9,682 nucleotides of DNA from Candidatus Aenigmatarchaeota archaeon (lineage in GTDB: Archaea > Aenigmatarchaeota > Aenigmatarchaeia > QMZP01 > JAFGSV01). Each line of letters begins with the position of its first letter. The first letter of the stretch is position 1. The notes beneath the pieces are model-generated. The model was not told the origin of the DNA. It saw only the letters and a list, made by a program, of their open reading frames with translations, and did not search any database. Positions 6,466 to 9,682 of the stretch are shown in pieces. The stretch lies in assembly GCA_020343635.1 (NCBI GenBank), contig CP070804.1:532844-542525 (forward strand), in the 5' to 3' direction. The position numbers were made by a program, and so were the translations under genes.

Positions 6466-8352
6466 TTAACCTCCGAACAGGCTCCTGAAGAAATCCACGA
6501 TGGCCATTATCAGGTCCTCGATCATGCTTGAGACATTCTCCTTTAAGGAGGGATTCGCCAGGACAACGACGTTGCCGGTCCAGCTGTCTTGGTAAGAGCC
6601 GTCCTCGTCAAGGACTGACACTATCACGTTGATTGAACCGTCGCTCACCGCCTCAAAATCGAAGCTGACAACGCTGCTGCCATCTTTGTCTATGCTGACG
6701 GTCTTTGTCTCGGAATGGCCTCCTGCCTGCAGTTTCACGGTCACAGAAGAGGGCTCGCCTGAATTGATGACAGTCACGTTGATGGTCCCGGTGCTCCCCG
6801 CCACCAGGGATTTCGGTATTGCTATTTCGCTTATCTTCAGGTCCCTGTCGCTTATGACCTGTATCGTCTCTGTTTGCAGGTCACCGCTGTCTGAAAACAC
6901 GTGCAGCTGGTAGTTTCCGGGTATCTTGGGTGCAGTGAAGCTGAAGCTCAGCTCTTTGCTTTCCCTGCCCAGAAGGCTCATGCTTCTTTCCTTTATGTCA
7001 CCCTCAAGTATGGCGAAAACCCTCAGGTCAGCCGAGCTATACCCCGAATTCATTACTGAAACTCCAAGGTCCATATCCTGACCCGGTACAAGGATCTTCT
7101 GGGTGGCCGTTGATATAAATACATCTTTCTCTGAGTCAGGCATGATGGTGATTTTAACCTTGTTTATGGCCCCTCCGGCACCAACGTTGACAGGGCATAT
7201 ATACTTTATTCCATGCCCTACTCTGGGGACCTCTCCGAACCAGTAGAACTTCGTATTATCACAGAAGGCTATGGCGCTGCTCTCCTTTTCTATGCCTATC
7301 ATGTTGTTTCCGTTTTTATCTATACAGCTAGCAATGCGCATTTTGGTCGCGACGCAGCCGTCTGCCTCCATCTCAGCCAGTATCATCACGTTCTTGTCCC
7401 CGCCCACAGATTCAGGAACGGCACGAAGAGTCGTTTCTATCCTTGGCTTCTCCCTGTACTCCAGCAGCTGCACTACTGTCTCTTCCTTTTCCCATCTCAG
7501 AGAGACGTCCCTGCTCTTCACCGCAGTCTGCTCTGTGAAGTTCGAATCCGGCAGTCTTGCGAACGTGATATGTGTCGCGTCAAGGGGCGCTTCAGCCCAC
7601 GTGGGATCCATGCCGTATGTCTGTCCGTCCAGCCTTGCCTCTATCCACGCGTGTGAGCCGAAGGCAGTCGCTCCCTCCTGCTTACCGCCCAGGTATGCGT
7701 ATCCGGCAACGTACCACGCCTGATAATCGAGTGTCCTCAGCATGGACAGCAGGAGGTTCGAAAATTCATCGCATGTGCCTATTCCGTGCTCGTAAACCCA
7801 TTTTGCCGGGAAGGCCTCCCTCTCGCATGAGAGGTCATACTCGACATTCTCGTTTACCCATTTGCTGAGCAACAGTATGTTTTCGAGACTCTTTCCGACA
7901 CCGCCAAAGATATATGCGGTTTCTATGATCTCCTGGGAGGGTTCAATGACACTCGTAACAGGGAAATTCTTGGATACACCGCTGGACCTGGCCTCAACGT
8001 GCACGAGGGTTTCGATCAGATAGTCTACATCGATGTCCAGGGGGGGATTTTCCCAGACAATCACTATCTGGGTATTCCCGTAGCCATCCTCGGAAAAGAA
8101 GTACCTTTCCGGACCTATGACCTTTGTCAGCATCGTGTTCTGCCTGGAATCGTTCTGGGGAACATAGAGCCTGATACTCAGGTCCTCTGCCGTGGCGAAG
8201 GACGATTCTGAGTTAAGCCTCAGGTGGCCCGACTGAATGATCTCAGCCTTTACGTACGTTAAGTTTTCAGGATCGTTTAACTGACCGGATGACAAAGGCG
8301 GCAGGAGAGCAACCATGAAAAATGCGATGAAAATCCAGACGTGTTTTCTCAT
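6466..8352 (-). CDS. Secreted transglutaminase-like protein with C-terminal CARDB/Ig-like domains
   Basis: The protein has 628 residues. Residues 1-23 are a signal peptide (basic start, hydrophobic core, SSG). A beta-rich N-terminal domain (about 30-135) precedes a transglutaminase-core domain (about 150-255). Its predicted papain-like triad is intact: Cys194 in GIGTCDEF, His234 in SHAWIEAR and Asp249 in MDPTW. A cysteine-bearing middle region (about 320-415) follows, then two CARDB/Ig-like domains (about 420-515 and 520-600). The C-terminal segment (about 603-628, MIEDLIMAIVDFFRSLFGG) is hydrophobic or amphipathic and could touch the membrane. It probably acts outside the cytoplasm as a protease or protein-modifying enzyme; the substrate cannot be told from sequence, and true transglutaminase activity is not implied. 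It is first in an operon with the phosphoesterase, with an AT-rich upstream region and no SD. Confidence 0.85.
   Translation of the reverse strand: MRKHVWIFIAFFMVALLPPLSSGQLNDPENLTYVKAEIIQSGHLRLNSESSFATAEDLSIRLYVPQNDSRQNTMLTKVIGPERYFFSEDGYGNTQIVIVWENPPLDIDVDYLIETLVHVEARSSGVSKNFPVTSVIEPSQEIIETAYIFGGVGKSLENILLLSKWVNENVEYDLSCEREAFPAKWVYEHGIGTCDEFSNLLLSMLRTLDYQAWYVAGYAYLGGKQEGATAFGSHAWIEARLDGQTYGMDPTWAEAPLDATHITFARLPDSNFTEQTAVKSRDVSLRWEKEETVVQLLEYREKPRIETTLRAVPESVGGDKNVMILAEMEADGCVATKMRIASCIDKNGNNMIGIEKESSAIAFCDNTKFYWFGEVPRVGHGIKYICPVNVGAGGAINKVKITIMPDSEKDVFISTATQKILVPGQDMDLGVSVMNSGYSSADLRVFAILEGDIKERSMSLLGRESKELSFSFTAPKIPGNYQLHVFSDSGDLQTETIQVISDRDLKISEIAIPKSLVAGSTGTINVTVINSGEPSSVTVKLQAGGHSETKTVSIDKDGSSVVSFDFEAVSDGSINVIVSVLDEDGSYQDSWTGNVVVLANPSLKENVSSMIEDLIMAIVDFFRSLFGG
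6470..6474 (-). promoter_or_regulatory. Shine-Dalgarno GGAGG for the phosphoesterase gene
   Basis: Minus strand reads GGAGGTTAACATG: GGAGG is 5 nt before the ATG at 6464 and is part of the last two Gly codons (gga ggt) of the transglutaminase gene, immediately followed by its TAA. It fixes the phosphoesterase start and implies coupled translation. Confidence 0.8.
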
Positions 8353-8371
8353 ATATAATTAATGATAAACC

Positions 8372-8382
8372 AAACTTAAAAA
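8372..8382 (-). promoter_or_regulatory. TATA-like box for transglutaminase operon
   Basis: Minus strand TTTTTAAGTTT lies 20-30 nt before the ATG at 8352 in the 66-bp divergent gap shared with rfcS. No SD is present near the ATG, so a leaderless start is likely. Position and AT content are the only evidence. Confidence 0.45.
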
Positions 8383-8390
8383 CCGTGAAA

Positions 8391-8399
8391 ATTTAAATA
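8391..8399 (+). promoter_or_regulatory. TATA-like box for rfcS
   Basis: ATTTAAATA lies 20-28 nt before the ATG at 8419. That places transcription start at or very near this ATG, supporting it as the real start over the in-frame TTG at 8404, which would put the box too close. Confidence 0.6.
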
Positions 8400-8418
8400 A
8401 TCTTTGCCATTTCTTCTT

Positions 8419-9369
8419 ATGTCTTCACAGGTTTGGACCGAAAAATACAGACCGGAAAAGCTTAATGAAATAATCAACCAGTCTCATGTAGTTGAAAGAC
8501 TCAGGTCATGGGTTAAAGAGGGAAGCGTGCCTAACATGCTCTTTGCAGGGCCTGCGGGCGTTGGCAAGACGACTGCGGCGCTCTGCCTCGCCAGGGAGAT
8601 ATTCGGCGAGCACTGGAGGGAGAACTTCCAGGAGACCAACGCATCAGACCAGAGGGGCATAGACGTCGTCCGGGGAAAGATAAAGAACTTCGCAATGACA
8701 AAGCCGCTCGGAAGCGATTTCAAGATAATATTCCTGGACGAGTCGGACTCGCTCACGCCAGAGGCGCAGCAGGCGCTCAGGAGGACCATGGAGAAGTTCT
8801 CTGATGTCTGCAGATTCATACTAAGCTGCAACTATTCGAGCAGAATCATAGAAGCCATACAGTCCAGATGTTCGGTTTTCAGGTTCAAGAGGCTAGGCAG
8901 CAACGACGTGGAGAAGTACCTGAAGCACATAGTCTCAAAGGAGAGCCTCAAGATTAAGGATGACGTTTACGCAACGATACACGATTTAAGCGAGGGTGAC
9001 CTAAGAAAGGCGACCAACATACTGCAGGCATGCTCGACACTGGACAAGATAGACAGGGAGGGGGTCTATCAGATAGTATCCCAGGTTAGGCCCGAGGACG
9101 TTGACCAGATGATCAGGCTTGCCCTTGACGGAGACTTCAGCGGGGCCAGGAAGAAGTTGTACGACCTCCTCATAAGCAAGGCGCTCTCGGGGGAGGACAT
9201 ACTGAAGGCCGTGCATTCACACGTATTCAAAACAGACCTTGACGAGAAGAAGAAGCTCTCGCTTGTTGAGATACTAGGTGAATACGAGTTCAGGCTGAAC
9301 CAGGGAGCGACACCCGAAGTGCAGCTGGAAGCCATGCTTGCGCAGTTCATGAAAGTCGGCAGCCAATGA
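8419..9369 (+). CDS. rfcS: Replication factor C small subunit (clamp loader ATPase)
   Basis: With the large subunit it loads the PCNA clamp onto primer-template DNA using ATP. The 316 residues match the family (about 315-330), and no intein is present. The N-terminus WTEKYRP (6-12) is the classic RFC box. Walker A GPAGVGKTT is at 44-52, Walker B FLDESD at 105-110 (many homologues have DEAD or DEAN), sensor 1 SCN at 136-138 and the SRC arginine-finger motif at 149-151. The C-terminal helical collar fills the rest. I chose the ATG at 8419 because homologues begin a few residues before W-x-E-K-Y-R-P and the TATA box spacing fits. The TGA stop overlaps the next gene's ATG (ATGA), suggesting co-transcription. 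The rfcL gene is not in this window. Confidence 0.96.
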   Translation: MSSQVWTEKYRPEKLNEIINQSHVVERLRSWVKEGSVPNMLFAGPAGVGKTTAALCLAREIFGEHWRENFQETNASDQRGIDVVRGKIKNFAMTKPLGSDFKIIFLDESDSLTPEAQQALRRTMEKFSDVCRFILSCNYSSRIIEAIQSRCSVFRFKRLGSNDVEKYLKHIVSKESLKIKDDVYATIHDLSEGDLRKATNILQACSTLDKIDREGVYQIVSQVRPEDVDQMIRLALDGDFSGARKKLYDLLISKALSGEDILKAVHSHVFKTDLDEKKKLSLVEILGEYEFRLNQGATPEVQLEAMLAQFMKVGSQ

Positions 9370-9682
9370 TTATGATAATGAAAGAGAAGCCGGGGTGGGG
9401 TTCCCTGGCAACGTTCATACCGAACAAGAAGCTGCCAATATACAACTGGTTCTACTACAAGGAAGGTTACAGCAGGGATTTGGTTTTCAGGCTCATAGAC
9501 AGGTTCAGAATCGGGCATGGGGACACGGTTCTCGATCCGTTCTGCGGCGTGGGAACGACCATGCTGGCATGCAAACAAAAGGGCATCCGTTCGATAGGCT
9601 TCGATGTCCAGCCCCCCGCCATCTTCTCGTCCATGGTTAAGACTAGCGATTACTACCTGAAGGCATAGGAGGGTGCCGTAAA
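9366..9682 (+). CDS. DNA methyltransferase N-terminal region, interrupted by TAG and 3'-partial
   Basis: It begins with ATG at 9366 overlapping the rfcS stop; ATGs at 9372 and 9378 are alternatives, and none has a clear SD. The first 100 codons match an archaeal SAM-dependent DNA methylase family. After LPIYNWFYYKEGYSRDLV comes the SAM-binding motif I DPFCGVGTT (about 58-66), then a following strand ending IGFDVQP. A TAG at 9666-9668 comes before any [DNS]-P-P-[YFW] catalytic motif, which would lie outside the window. The frame after the TAG continues E-G-A-V to the window edge, which is too short to prove continued coding. As a 100-residue product it would lack catalysis, so it is a truncated gene, a readthrough gene or an error. 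Methylation of adenine-N6 or cytosine-N4 is inferred from the DPFxGxGTT type only. Confidence 0.7.
9666..9668 (+). other. In-frame TAG in methyltransferase gene
   Basis: The codons read ...ctg aag gca TAG gag ggt gcc gta. The stop comes about 35 residues after motif I, where homologues continue with an acidic/helical stretch following a K-T-x-D-Y string. The window ends 14 nt later, so it cannot be shown from this sequence whether the frame stays open. Confidence 0.75.

Noticed and set aside
8404..8418. TTG at 8404 as the rfcS start
   Set aside because: The ATG at 8419 fits family N-termini and the TATA spacing; the TTG would place transcription and translation starts too close to the box.
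8419..9369. Intein in the clamp-loader gene
   Set aside because: Archaeal RFC genes often carry inteins near Walker A, but this frame is of normal length with uninterrupted motifs.
1027..9668. Genome-wide reassignment of TAG to pyrrolysine or of TGA to an amino acid
   Set aside because: coaD ends at TAG exactly at the family end, and prs and rfcS end at TGA at family ends, so both codons act as real stops here. Site-specific readthrough is not excluded.
1..9682. CRISPR array, tRNA or rRNA genes, insertion sequence ends
   Set aside because: No regularly spaced repeats, cloverleaf-like segments or terminal inverted repeats with a transposase frame were seen on either strand.

Overview
This window is archaeal chromosomal DNA. 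It encodes an archaeal replication factor C small subunit, GatD (the archaea-specific Glu-tRNA(Gln) amidotransferase subunit), an archaeal/eukaryotic-type phosphopantetheine adenylyltransferase and an archaeal PdeM-like (COG1407) phosphoesterase. It also carries surface proteins dense in N-glycosylation sequons. First genes of transcription units have AT-rich TATA-like boxes about 20-30 nt before the ATG (leaderless style), and genes inside operons use GGAGG Shine-Dalgarno (SD) sites. The lineage cannot be fixed from this sequence; nothing seen excludes a small-genome or DPANN-like archaeon.

Layout. (1) 1-2985, plus strand: two tandem surface-protein genes. The first enters from outside the window and the second ends in a membrane anchor. 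Each reading frame is broken once by a stop codon (TAG at 1027, TGA at 2497) and then continues in the same frame with the same character. (2) 2987-3865, minus: ribose-phosphate pyrophosphokinase, sharing a 31-bp divergent promoter gap with (3) 3897-4358, plus: coaD. (4) 8352 down to 4355, minus: a secreted transglutaminase-like protein, a PdeM-like metallophosphoesterase and gatD. The first two are translationally coupled; gatD probably also has its own promoter. (5) 8419-9682, plus: rfcS overlapping by ATGA a DNA methyltransferase gene, which hits an in-frame TAG at 9666 before its catalytic motif and then runs off the window.

How the genes work together. Prs (PRPP synthesis), CoaD (coenzyme A synthesis), GatD (Gln-tRNA formation) and RfcS (clamp loading) are intact housekeeping genes. 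The two plus-strand surface proteins and the transglutaminase are cell-envelope or extracytoplasmic. The pattern most worth following is three in-frame stop codons (TAG, TGA, TAG) in three plus-strand non-housekeeping genes, with no frameshift and clear downstream coding sequence. TAG and TGA also serve as ordinary terminators in this window (coaD; prs and rfcS), so wholesale recoding looks unlikely. Nonsense mutation, consensus error and site-specific readthrough remain open. No RNA genes, CRISPR arrays or insertion sequences were seen, and no gene-free stretch exceeds 300 bases.
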